From Pseudofrankia coriaricola (GTDB lineage Bacteria; Actinomycetota; Actinomycetes; Frankiales; Frankiaceae): a stretch of 36,644 nt of DNA. Numbering within the stretch: position 1 is the stretch's first letter; every line of letters starts with the position of its first letter. Shown here one piece after another: positions 25,983-34,405 of the stretch. The stretch is from contig NZ_MBLO01000031.1 in assembly GCF_001854805.1 (NCBI RefSeq), positions 1-36,644 of the forward strand, read 5' to 3'. The notes under the pieces were generated by a model, which had not been told where the DNA came from, did no database searches, and saw nothing but the letters and a program-made list of their open reading frames with translations. The translations under genes were made by a program, and so were the position numbers.

Positions 25983-28924
25983 TGCCGTCCGTCCTGGGGT
26001 GTCGCGGGTGGTTCCCGGTGGCGTCGGAACACGTCGGCTGAAAGCCGCCTCGTCATCTTCGCAAGCACTGCGACGCGTGGTTGTAGCGGAGCTGGCACGA
26101 CGAGTGGCTGATCGGGGGTCGTGCCGCGCCAGGCGTCGAGCTGGGCCGGCTCGATCTCGATCTCGAGGCGGGCCAGAGAAGTGTCCGCGTCGAGATCGAG
26201 ATCGGGAAGGCCGAGCCACCCGCCCAGAGACCAAAAGTAGCTGTCGCATACGACGTAGAGGCCCTGCGTCTCCCGCCACGAGCCCCGATCGCCGGCCTCC
26301 CGGAAGTCCCCCTCGTCGAGAGCGTCCGGGTACGGCAGGACGTACGGCGTCACGAGCGCCAACAGGCCGTCGCCGGGCACGGGCTCGGTCCCGAAGTCCT
26401 GGGTGGCCGGGTGCGTGAGCAGGAACGGATCCCGCGAGGCGACCGGGACTTGGATGACTTTGGGCTCGGGCGACGTCTCTCCGGCGGGCGTCGGCGCCGC
26501 TACCTCGGGCTCGTCTCTGGGGACGGGCACCGCTGTGGGCACTGGTGCCCGCGGCGGGACCTGAAGACCGGCCGGATCCGGCACGGATGTCGGGCCGGGC
26601 GTGGCCGGCGGAACGGTTCCAGGCGTGGATTCCGTGCGATCGACGGTCTTGGACGGTCTGGGCACCAGCGGCCTTCGGCCGTGGAACGGGATCACCTGCC
26701 CGCGTGCCGGCCGCGACGCGGGCGCAGGCCCTGGCCCGGCGGCGTCCTCCAGGTATGCCTTCCGGAGCCTGTCCTTCAACTGCTCCAGCGCCTTCTTCTC
26801 GATCTGACGGATGCGCTCCCTGGTCACGCCGAAGACCTGCCCGACCTGTTCCAAGGTTCGCGGCTGGTTGTGGTCGAAGCCGAACCGCAACCTGATGATC
26901 TCTGCGCTCTTCGGGCTCAGTTCCGCGAGCTCCTTGGCCACGATCAGACGGAGCCATTCCCGGTCGAGGATCGTGTCCAGATCGGCATCAGAGTCCGGGA
27001 TGCCGATGAGTTCGCTCAGGACCGTGTCCCCGCCGTCGCCGATCGGCTGGTCGAGGCTCACTACGCCCTGCACGAGCAGGCGGAGGCACTGCTCGACGGC
27101 CTTCTCGGACAACCTCGTCGCAGCCGCGATTTCGGAAAGTGACGCGCGGTCGAACGGCATCTGTAGCCTGCCGCAGGCACGACGAACCTTGTTGACCTGC
27201 TCGGCCATGTGCACCGGCAGACGAATGAGCCGGCCCTCGTCAGCGACAGCGCGGCCGATCGACTGGCGGATCCACCAGGTGGCGTAGGTCGAGAACTTGT
27301 ACCCCTGTGTCGCATCGAACCGCTGGACGGCGCGCATCAGCCCGATACTTCCGTGCTGGATGAGGTCGTCGAGGTCAAGGCCCTGCCCTTGGTACTTCTG
27401 CGCGATGGAGGCGACGAGCCGCCGGTTGTGCAGGACCAGTGCGTCATACGCCCGGGCCCGCTCGTCGCTGGGAGCCAGCGGCTTACGGAAGTCCTTCCCC
27501 AGGTCCTCGTGCAGCGGACGGTCGGGGCGCATAAGGATCGCCAGGCCGACCTCCTCTGCCGCGCTCAGGATGTACGTGTCGTGGCGGCGGCGTAGTTGGT
27601 CGTCCTCGAGTAGGCGGCGTGCCGAGGCGGCCGCTTCCGGTGGGGGGACCACCGGGTCGAGATCACTCACTGCCAGCCCGAGATCGTTCTCGGCCAGTTC
27701 GCTCAGGGGCGGATCGTCGTGATCCGTTTCGGTCTCGTCCGCGAACGCATCATCGGCCGCGGGCTCGGCCGTCTCGTCCGAGTTCGGAAGGTCGACCGAG
27801 AGCTCGGATGGCCCGAACGCGTCATGCACGAACGGCTTGCCCCGCTGGTCGTCGAACAGGTCGAGAGGAAGCTCGCGGATCATGCGCGGGTCGCCCTCGC
27901 CCGAGTAGGCGAGGACGACCATCCGGCGAGCCCGGGTCACCAGGTACTCCAGTGCCCCCGCGAGCGAGGGTGCGGACGCATCGAGCGTGACGTCCTGCAG
28001 CTCCGGAAGCACGACGGTGTCGAACTCGACCCCCCGCGCGGATGCCCAGGTCGTGACCTTCAGGCCCGGCTTGTCCAGGTCGATTCGCCCGTCCGGAAGC
28101 CTGAAGCTGGCACTGTGTTGGAACTGGACCGCGCCCGTTGTACCGCGACTGAGCGCGCGGTACAACGCGTCCACCTGTGTGACCTGCTGGACCAGCACCC
28201 CGATGCGCTCGCGCGGGTGCTGGTCGCGGTAGTCGCGCAGCCGTTCGGCGGTCTCGGTCAGATCGGTGTCATGCCAGAGCACCGAAGGGACGCCACCGCG
28301 GTCCGGCAGCGTTGGCCGACGCCCACCGGCCTGTTCACGGAGGTGAGCGGCCAACTGGGCGATCGAGGTCGTGTTTCGGACGTTCTCGCGCAGGAAAATC
28401 GGCCGGCCCTGGCCCAGAACAGCCTGGATCTCCTGCACGGAGGCGCCGCCGGCGCCAGCGCCCGCGTCAGCCTCGACGAAGACCGTCAACGAGACACCCA
28501 GAACCCGCAGCAGGACATAGAGATCCCGTGGAAGCTGCCCACCGTCCACCACGACTACGTGTCGGCGTACCCGGCGCGGGGAGACCTCGCGTAACGCGCG
28601 GTCAAGGCACGTCTCGAAGTCGTACTCCCACGGTCCCAGCATCGGCGCGTCGTTGTGAAACAACTTTCGCCAGAGGTCGGGGAAGAACGAGTGATACCGC
28701 TCGATCCTGGTGCCGCGATCGCCCGATGCGCGCCGCAGCCCGAGCTGAGCGATCAGTAGCGAGCCTTGGGCAACGACGGAGACTCGCAGGCCCATCGAGG
28801 TCAGCCGACCGGCGAGTTGCATCGCCGAGCGGGCCATCCCCGAACCCGGCGATGCAACGATCAGCTGGGCGTCCAGGGAGATGGTCTGTCCGTCGCTGGG
28901 CGCCGCCGTGTGCACAGACTTCAC
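25979..28924 (-). CDS. Fusion of degenerate UvrD-like helicase and sigma-70 factor
   Basis: A 981-residue fusion. Residues 15-365 resemble a shrunken SF1/UvrD helicase. The Walker A position reads ASPGSGMARSA (24-34) without the GKT lysine, Walker B reads VVVVDGGQL (123-131) instead of DEAQ, but the C-terminal motifs LKVTTWASARGVEFDTVVLP (288-307) and LEYLVTRARRMVVL (325-338) are preserved. After an acidic linker (380-430) comes a complete RpoD-like sigma-70 factor: region 2 (about 495-565, with YKFSTYATWWIRQSIGRAVAD), region 3 (about 568-645, IRLPVHMAEQVNKVRR) and region 4 (about 655-725, TLEQVGQVFGVTRERIRQIEKKALEQL). A Pro-rich linker and a C-terminal acidic Trp-rich domain end the protein. 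The GTG at 28924 overlaps the drmB stop as GTGA. I infer a transcription switch tied to nucleic-acid binding. Confidence 0.88.
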   Translation of the reverse strand: MKSVHTAAPSDGQTISLDAQLIVASPGSGMARSAMQLAGRLTSMGLRVSVVAQGSLLIAQLGLRRASGDRGTRIERYHSFFPDLWRKLFHNDAPMLGPWEYDFETCLDRALREVSPRRVRRHVVVVDGGQLPRDLYVLLRVLGVSLTVFVEADAGAGAGGASVQEIQAVLGQGRPIFLRENVRNTTSIAQLAAHLREQAGGRRPTLPDRGGVPSVLWHDTDLTETAERLRDYRDQHPRERIGVLVQQVTQVDALYRALSRGTTGAVQFQHSASFRLPDGRIDLDKPGLKVTTWASARGVEFDTVVLPELQDVTLDASAPSLAGALEYLVTRARRMVVLAYSGEGDPRMIRELPLDLFDDQRGKPFVHDAFGPSELSVDLPNSDETAEPAADDAFADETETDHDDPPLSELAENDLGLAVSDLDPVVPPPEAAASARRLLEDDQLRRRHDTYILSAAEEVGLAILMRPDRPLHEDLGKDFRKPLAPSDERARAYDALVLHNRRLVASIAQKYQGQGLDLDDLIQHGSIGLMRAVQRFDATQGYKFSTYATWWIRQSIGRAVADEGRLIRLPVHMAEQVNKVRRACGRLQMPFDRASLSEIAAATRLSEKAVEQCLRLLVQGVVSLDQPIGDGGDTVLSELIGIPDSDADLDTILDREWLRLIVAKELAELSPKSAEIIRLRFGFDHNQPRTLEQVGQVFGVTRERIRQIEKKALEQLKDRLRKAYLEDAAGPGPAPASRPARGQVIPFHGRRPLVPRPSKTVDRTESTPGTVPPATPGPTSVPDPAGLQVPPRAPVPTAVPVPRDEPEVAAPTPAGETSPEPKVIQVPVASRDPFLLTHPATQDFGTEPVPGDGLLALVTPYVLPYPDALDEGDFREAGDRGSWRETQGLYVVCDSYFWSLGGWLGLPDLDLDADTSLARLEIEIEPAQLDAWRGTTPDQPLVVPAPLQPRVAVLAKMTRRLSADVFRRHREPPATPQDGRH

Positions 28925-30753
28925 GGGGAGGCGAGGTCGAAGGCGCCGTCGATCGCGGCCAGCATGTTCCGGAAGAAGCCAAACTCCTCGTCCACGACCA
29001 GGCGGCGGTCGAGCAACCGGTTGGCGGCTACGCAGCTGGTTTCGGCAACCAGTGAGCATGCGTGGCAGGCCGCCATGGACAGGCCGTACGGTCCCTGCCC
29101 CGTTGACTCACCACATACCGGGTCGAACGAGCACCAGCGTGCCGCGGTGAGCGCGCCAGCGATCAAGGTGGTGAGCCGGTCGGGCTCGCCCAGCCGTACC
29201 AGTCCGCCGAGGGTGCCCTCGGTGTCGCCCGCTGCGGTGTAGATCAATACGCCGGCCATCCGCGGGCCGGTCTCCGACTCGGTCACATAGAGCCGTTCGC
29301 GCAGTGAGGAGGACGAGTATCCGGCCTCGAACGCCGTCTGGCGTAGCAGCAGGTGCGCGAACGTATGCAGCAGCACGAAACGGGGGGTCGGCATGGACAG
29401 CCGGGCGAACTCGGTGCGGGTGTTCTTCCGGCCGGCAAGCGTCTGAGCGCGGCCGACCACCGTAGGCCGCCGTTCCCAGGTCTCCAGCGCGTCCTCGTTG
29501 AAACGCAGGAAAAATCCCTCGCCGCAGACCTCCACACCGGGAAGGAGCATGCGGTGGGGGCCGAGGTTGGCGGAGATCAGATGGTCGGCCTTGTGGCGCC
29601 TGAACCCCTCCAGAACCCGGACCTCGCGGAGCTTCTCGACCAGGGTGACCTCGGTGGCCAGGTACGTCAGCTCGCTGGCCGCTGCGCCGAGGCGTCCTTC
29701 GACGGCGGTTGCCGCCAGATCCTTCTTGCGAGCGACGAAGTTGTTACGTCGGTCGTAGGCGTCCGGGCCCGCCGGTGGCTCGGTGAGCGCCATCCACTCG
29801 CCTGGGATGAGGTCCGCCCGCTCGCTGGTCGGGCCCGACGGCTCTGCGCCGGCTTCCAGACTCGCGAGTACGGCCTCCACCTCAGAAAACGGCAGGCCGG
29901 TCTCCGTCGCTGCCACACCCAACAGGACGCTGCGTGCCGGGTGGCCCGGATTGTCGAGTACCAGGCTGAAGTTGCTGTTTGCCTTCAGCAGGACCAAGGG
30001 GCTGTTGAGCACGCTCCAGTTCGACTCCGGCGGGATGTCGATCGCTGAGACGATTTCTGGGAAGTAGACGCTGGACGCACCGCGCTGGACGGCGGCCAGG
30101 GGCTCGTCGCATGAGACGGCCTCGGCGTCGACCTGCCATGGCTGCCGTCCGCTGCAGCGCTGCCCGACGCGTCGGAGCGCTTCTTTCGTTGGCAGGTCTT
30201 CGAGCGAGCGCGAGGCTCCACAGGCTGAGCAGCGAACCTCCGTCGACTGCAGACCACCACCGACGCCGGCATTGGTTTCGAACGTCAGCCGGCTGTCCGC
30301 GCATCTGCCTGTTCCACCGCCCGCTCGGCCTGAGGGCCCTGACCGAGCGGCCGAGTGCGCCCAACGCCGCCAGTCGACGTCGCTGAGGTGGCCGCGCGCG
30401 CAGATGGCGACGAACCGCATCGGCACCAGTTGCGGGATGGGCTTCTTGGTGCAGCTCTGACAGCGGGGTACGGGATCCTTCTTCTCTCGGACCGTGCTCC
30501 AGCGCTCCATGCGCCGGCAGCTCGGGCAGAAGAGCCACTGTGGGAAGCGGTAATAGGGCAGGCCCCTCGCGGGCGCCGTCTTGATCTCGTGGATCCGCAG
30601 CGACGCCTCAAGCCTGGGCATACGGATTGCCTTGGCACTGTGCGGCCACCGGCTGACGTCCTCGGCGACGAAGGACTCACCGACCAGATCAATGATCGCG
30701 CCAGGTCCGAATGGGCTGACGGTCTGCGATCGACGGACCTTCCGGATGGTCAC
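28921..30753 (-). CDS. DrmB family protein (DUF1998)
   Basis: A 610-residue protein of the DrmB family, a partner of the DrmA helicase in DISARM phage defence. The N-terminus RRSQTVSPFGPGAIIDLVG (residues 7-25) is the family hallmark. Two zinc-type pairs follow: CPSC (76-79) with CQSC (98-101), and later CSAC; the ICARGHLSDVDWRRW motif is also typical. The C-terminal DUF1998 part (about 500-600) holds TFAHLLLRQ, then AACHACSLVAETSC and NRLLDRRLV. In DISARM, DrmA and DrmB form a complex that recognises DNA and clears bound ligands. The GTG start at 30753 is fixed by the GTGA overlap with the end of drmA; the longer frame to 30948 is a shadow of drmA. Confidence 0.92.
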   Translation of the reverse strand: MTIRKVRRSQTVSPFGPGAIIDLVGESFVAEDVSRWPHSAKAIRMPRLEASLRIHEIKTAPARGLPYYRFPQWLFCPSCRRMERWSTVREKKDPVPRCQSCTKKPIPQLVPMRFVAICARGHLSDVDWRRWAHSAARSGPSGRAGGGTGRCADSRLTFETNAGVGGGLQSTEVRCSACGASRSLEDLPTKEALRRVGQRCSGRQPWQVDAEAVSCDEPLAAVQRGASSVYFPEIVSAIDIPPESNWSVLNSPLVLLKANSNFSLVLDNPGHPARSVLLGVAATETGLPFSEVEAVLASLEAGAEPSGPTSERADLIPGEWMALTEPPAGPDAYDRRNNFVARKKDLAATAVEGRLGAAASELTYLATEVTLVEKLREVRVLEGFRRHKADHLISANLGPHRMLLPGVEVCGEGFFLRFNEDALETWERRPTVVGRAQTLAGRKNTRTEFARLSMPTPRFVLLHTFAHLLLRQTAFEAGYSSSSLRERLYVTESETGPRMAGVLIYTAAGDTEGTLGGLVRLGEPDRLTTLIAGALTAARWCSFDPVCGESTGQGPYGLSMAACHACSLVAETSCVAANRLLDRRLVVDEEFGFFRNMLAAIDGAFDLASP

Positions 30754-33700
30754 TTGTCGGCCCCCCTGATCTTGATCACTACCGTGACGTCCACATTGCG
30801 CATCGAGTCCAACGTCGGCCAACCGTCGCCTGCCTCGTCGTATCGCCGGAGGAGACCAGGCTGGTGCTTGACCGCCCTGTAGGTGAGCCCGAACTCGTCG
30901 CCGTCGACCCGAAGCGCCTTCTCCCGCCACTCGGCCGCGAGCTGCCACAGATCCTGTTCGATCTCCGCCGCCTCGGTCTGCTTCGCTTCGCTGTCCTTCG
31001 CCCCGCTGTACTCGGCGTCGCTAGCCCGCGCCAAGAACATGTCCAGCAGCGTCGTCATCATCGGGTCGTCCTGGTCGAACTGGGCGGCGTCCTTCTCCCC
31101 GCTCCAGCCGCGGGCGTGGCGCGCCAGGATGACCAGGTCTGCGTGCAGCGCCCGGTTGCGTGCCGGCAGTGAGAAGGGAGTGACGGAGGTCGGCTCGACC
31201 GACCGGTACAGCTTGGCGTGGTCGGAGGTGAACCCCTCGTAGTGTGACCGATCTCGGGGCTTGGACGGCGAGTACAACGTGACGACCAGGCCTGGGCGTT
31301 CCCTGCTCCGGCCAACTCGGCTGCTCGCCTGGATGTACTCGGCCGTCGTCTTGGGCTGGCCCACAACGACCATCAGCGCCAGCCGCGGGACATCGACGCC
31401 GACAGACAGCATGTTGGTGCTCGCCGCGAGCGATACCGATCGCTCCTGGTCGTGGGCCCTGCCCAGCCGTTCGAGCACCCTCGGGATCTCGTGGGAGGCG
31501 ACGTTGCTCGTCAGCTCGACGACGTCGTCGTCAGTCAGCTTCCTGGGGTTCTCGGCATCCTTGGCGATCACTTTGACGCGGGCTGGGATGTCGTCATGTG
31601 CGAGGGTGATCGTCTTGCCAAGCTCTCGGAGGCTGTTGTGATAGGCAACGAGCGTCTGGTAGGCGTCCTGGCCGGAGGGCGTGAGATCCAGGTCGACCGG
31701 CGCCTGCAACAGGGCCGCCGCCAGGTGCACCAGCGCCGTCAGCGGCGTGTGGCCCTGCGGCATGACGCCGGTGTAGAGCCGTCCGGGAGCGGAGTGATCG
31801 GTGCGGACGAAGTAGGAGTCGTCGGCCTCGAGCCCCGCGGGTGGGAACAGCGCGACCTCGCGGCCGAACACGCCTCTGGTTTGCTCCTCCGCACGCCGGA
31901 TCGTGGCGGTTGACGCGACGAACTTCGGCCGGGCCTTGTTGTGCTTGAGCAGCACGTCGAAGGCGGCCTCGTAGATCCCGACGATCGTGCCCAGCGGTCC
32001 GGAGATGAGATGGAACTCGTCCTGGATGATCAGCGAGGGTCCGGGGTGCGAGCCCGATCCGAAGAAGACGCCCGAGCGTGGGTCCCACACCGTCCGGGCG
32101 AACTTGTCCACGGTGCCGACCAGGAACGTCGGCGGGCGCTCGTAGAGATCTTCGTCGACGGACGAGAGCGGCAGACGCTCGTGGAACGGGCAGTGGTGGT
32201 TGGGGCAGTAGACCTCGAACGAGTTGTTGGTTGCCCTGACCGCCCAAAGCGGGTTCTCGGACCTCTCGCCGGGCGTGATCCGTGTGCCGCACCACGGGCA
32301 GGTCTCGATCTGGAAGCTCTCGGTCGTCGGTTCGGACTCGCGCAGCCGCTGCAGCAGCTTCCTGGCTTCGACGTAGGTGTTCGGGCTGTTGCCGCCACCG
32401 ACCCAGAGACCGATCGAGATCGGTTCCGAACCCAGCTCAGCCTCGTTATCTCTGCGGAGGAGTTCGCAGGAGCAGATCAGCGTTGCCGCCCGCTGGAACT
32501 GCTGCGCAGTGAGAAGCCGCAGGGTATAGCGGGTGATCACCGTAGTGCCGGCGGCCGAGTCCCCACCGCGCAACCTGCGCAGCAGGATGACGAACGCGGT
32601 CAGCCCCAGATACGCCTCGGTTTTGCCGCCGCCGGTCGGGAACCAGATCAGGTCGACGAGATCCCGATCTTCGGAGTCCTCGGTCGCGGCGCCCTCCAGT
32701 GTGAGGAGCAAGAAGCCCAGCTGGAACGGGCGCCAGCAGTGCGTGTCTGCTGGATAGTCCGGGTTCACCGCGCGGGCGTCGGCGGGGTCGTGGGGTCGAC
32801 CGGCGAGGCTCGGGCCGCTGTGGACCATCTGCCGGTGCATCGCCCGGTTGGCGAGCGCGAAGGCCCGGCGGACCGTCGGGTCAGCCTCGAGCAGCCGGAC
32901 GCCGGCGCGCATCCGGGTGCGCGCGGCGTCGACGTCCGAGATGACGCGCGCCGCGGCTGCGCGCAGCGCGGGTGGGACGTCGCTGTCGACCCGGGTCCTT
33001 AGGCTGTCCGCCCAGGCCTCGTAGCTGTCTACGAACCCGTTCAGACCACGCACCAGCTCGGGCCAAGCCTCGGTGTCGAACTCGGTGAGCCGGGCGAGGT
33101 CGAGGATCTTCTCGTGGCCGGCGACCTCGAACGAGATCCCGGGCACGACCTGCCTAGGAAGGAATGCCGTGTGGACCCACTCCGGGGTCTCCCGGCCGTT
33201 GCCGGTCCAGGCTGCCGCGGCGCCGTGTCCGATCGCGTAGGTCGGGACGGTCCGATAGAGAAGTTCGAGTTCCTCGGTCTCCTCATCGCCATAGAGGTGC
33301 GGAGTGCTGGGGTACCGCTCGATCGTGCCTGCCGCGGGCTTGGCCTGCATGGTGACCTGGAGCAAGCAGCCGGCCGTCATCTCGGCGTGCGTCTCTGCTC
33401 GGACCTGGTTCACCATCGAGACGGTGACGATGGCGCCAGCGTGCCCCTGCCGGCGCCAGACCACCTCGATGCTCGCCCGGCCGTCGAGGATCGGTTTGCT
33501 GCCGGTAAGGCGCGCCTGGCTGGCATCGCCCGGAGGCTCGATGCGCACGGCATCGTCGCCGACCAGCCGGATGGGTGTACGCCGCCATTCCTGCCGATCG
33601 TCCCGGCCACGGCCCGCAGGCACGTACCTAGCAGCCTCGATCTCGACGATGATCGGCGAACACTCGCTGGTGACGAAGCTCAGGCCGACCGAACTCGGCT

Positions 33701-33962
33701 TGTTCTGACCTGCCAGCGTCAGTGGATCCTCATCGGCTTCGTCGGTCTGGTTGCCTACCTGACCGGGGACCTCGTCGAGGATCTCGTCACTCTGCTCCGC
33801 GACCTGGTATGACGTCACCTCGGTCCGCGGGTACAGCAGTCCGGTCAGGTACCGCCGGTCGGGCGCCTCGTGGAGAACCTCATCGGGTCCGTCGACGGGC
33901 CCGACGAGCTGACGCTCCAGATACTCCACGATCTTCTGTCGGTCGTCCGCGCTGGAAGTCAT
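30750..33962 (-). CDS. DrmA-like SF2 helicase of DISARM type
   Basis: A 1070-residue helicase and the first gene of the island operon. The SF2 core has motif I FPTGGGKTEAYLGL (Lys near residue 440), motif II IQDEFHLI (DEFH box, near 648), motif III ASTATIRR (near 685) and motifs V-VI NMLSVGVDVPRLALMVVVG and QASSRVGR (about 850-885). The DEFHLISGPLGT signature and the large N-terminal region of about 400 residues are typical of DISARM DrmA. Two CxxC pairs (CPWCGTRITPG ... YCPNHHC) sit between motifs I and II. It should translocate on DNA using ATP. The ATG at 33962 has a GGGGGG run upstream. Methylase, DrmC and DrmE genes of the classical systems are not adjacent; two other methylases are present instead. 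Confidence 0.92.
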   Translation of the reverse strand: MTSSADDRQKIVEYLERQLVGPVDGPDEVLHEAPDRRYLTGLLYPRTEVTSYQVAEQSDEILDEVPGQVGNQTDEADEDPLTLAGQNKPSSVGLSFVTSECSPIIVEIEAARYVPAGRGRDDRQEWRRTPIRLVGDDAVRIEPPGDASQARLTGSKPILDGRASIEVVWRRQGHAGAIVTVSMVNQVRAETHAEMTAGCLLQVTMQAKPAAGTIERYPSTPHLYGDEETEELELLYRTVPTYAIGHGAAAAWTGNGRETPEWVHTAFLPRQVVPGISFEVAGHEKILDLARLTEFDTEAWPELVRGLNGFVDSYEAWADSLRTRVDSDVPPALRAAAARVISDVDAARTRMRAGVRLLEADPTVRRAFALANRAMHRQMVHSGPSLAGRPHDPADARAVNPDYPADTHCWRPFQLGFLLLTLEGAATEDSEDRDLVDLIWFPTGGGKTEAYLGLTAFVILLRRLRGGDSAAGTTVITRYTLRLLTAQQFQRAATLICSCELLRRDNEAELGSEPISIGLWVGGGNSPNTYVEARKLLQRLRESEPTTESFQIETCPWCGTRITPGERSENPLWAVRATNNSFEVYCPNHHCPFHERLPLSSVDEDLYERPPTFLVGTVDKFARTVWDPRSGVFFGSGSHPGPSLIIQDEFHLISGPLGTIVGIYEAAFDVLLKHNKARPKFVASTATIRRAEEQTRGVFGREVALFPPAGLEADDSYFVRTDHSAPGRLYTGVMPQGHTPLTALVHLAAALLQAPVDLDLTPSGQDAYQTLVAYHNSLRELGKTITLAHDDIPARVKVIAKDAENPRKLTDDDVVELTSNVASHEIPRVLERLGRAHDQERSVSLAASTNMLSVGVDVPRLALMVVVGQPKTTAEYIQASSRVGRSRERPGLVVTLYSPSKPRDRSHYEGFTSDHAKLYRSVEPTSVTPFSLPARNRALHADLVILARHARGWSGEKDAAQFDQDDPMMTTLLDMFLARASDAEYSGAKDSEAKQTEAAEIEQDLWQLAAEWREKALRVDGDEFGLTYRAVKHQPGLLRRYDEAGDGWPTLDSMRNVDVTVVIKIRGADK

Positions 33963-34405
33963 CGGCGCCCCCCGCCTTCTCGTCTGCCGATTAGAACCGG
34001 GATGATCCGCACCGGTCGTCCCGCCGCCCCTTCGGGGCGGCCTATCTCACGGAATGCAAGGCTCACCTGACACGGAGGCTCGGTCCGGCTGTTGATCGAT
34101 TGTCGGGCCGAGCATGTCCCTCCGTTCACTCTCGCTACTCGAACCGGTGTGGCGCATCGCGGACTGCGACTGGCGCGGCGATCCGAAGCTGGCGAGACAC
34201 GCGTTGTGCTGTCCCGGTGATGCGGAGGATTACGCCGCCTCGGGGCGGTGAGCCGCCGATGGGGCGCCATCCTGTGTCGCGAGACTACTATGTGCTGCGT
34301 CGCGAGATCGGCGCGCGCATCAGTCGTTCTCAGAGGGCTCGGCGCAGCCTGCACCTCGGGGTTCCGCGCCCGCTTGGCGTGTCGGATCGAATGCTCGGGG
34401 TGCCC
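33963..34405. promoter_or_regulatory. Divergent control region of drmA operon and RelE-helicase
   Basis: About 440 bp separate the start of drmA (minus) and the UvrD-like helicase (plus), so the promoters of the whole right-hand island should lie here. A strong hairpin occurs at 34023-34041. The helicase frame remains open upstream to 34100, but that part lacks family similarity. Two short conserved-looking -10 or -35 boxes cannot be picked with confidence. Confidence 0.5.
34023..34041. promoter_or_regulatory. 8-bp hairpin in the drmA leader
   Basis: Perfect stem gccgcccc / ggggcggc with a TTC loop, about 60 bp upstream of the drmA start codon. It could be an operator, or a leader hairpin in the drmA transcript acting as an attenuator. 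Confidence 0.5.

Noticed and set aside
24210-26957. A 915-residue frame covering AIPR and a long N-terminal extension
   Set aside because: The part upstream of 25982 is Arg/Gly/Ala-rich, is antiphase to the sigma-helicase gene and has no similarity; the TTG at the TTGA overlap gives a normal AIPR N-terminus.
26750-27600. Treating the sigma region as a separate housekeeping rpoD
   Set aside because: It is in one uninterrupted frame with the helicase part and lies inside an overlapping operon; no internal start with a ribosome site was found.
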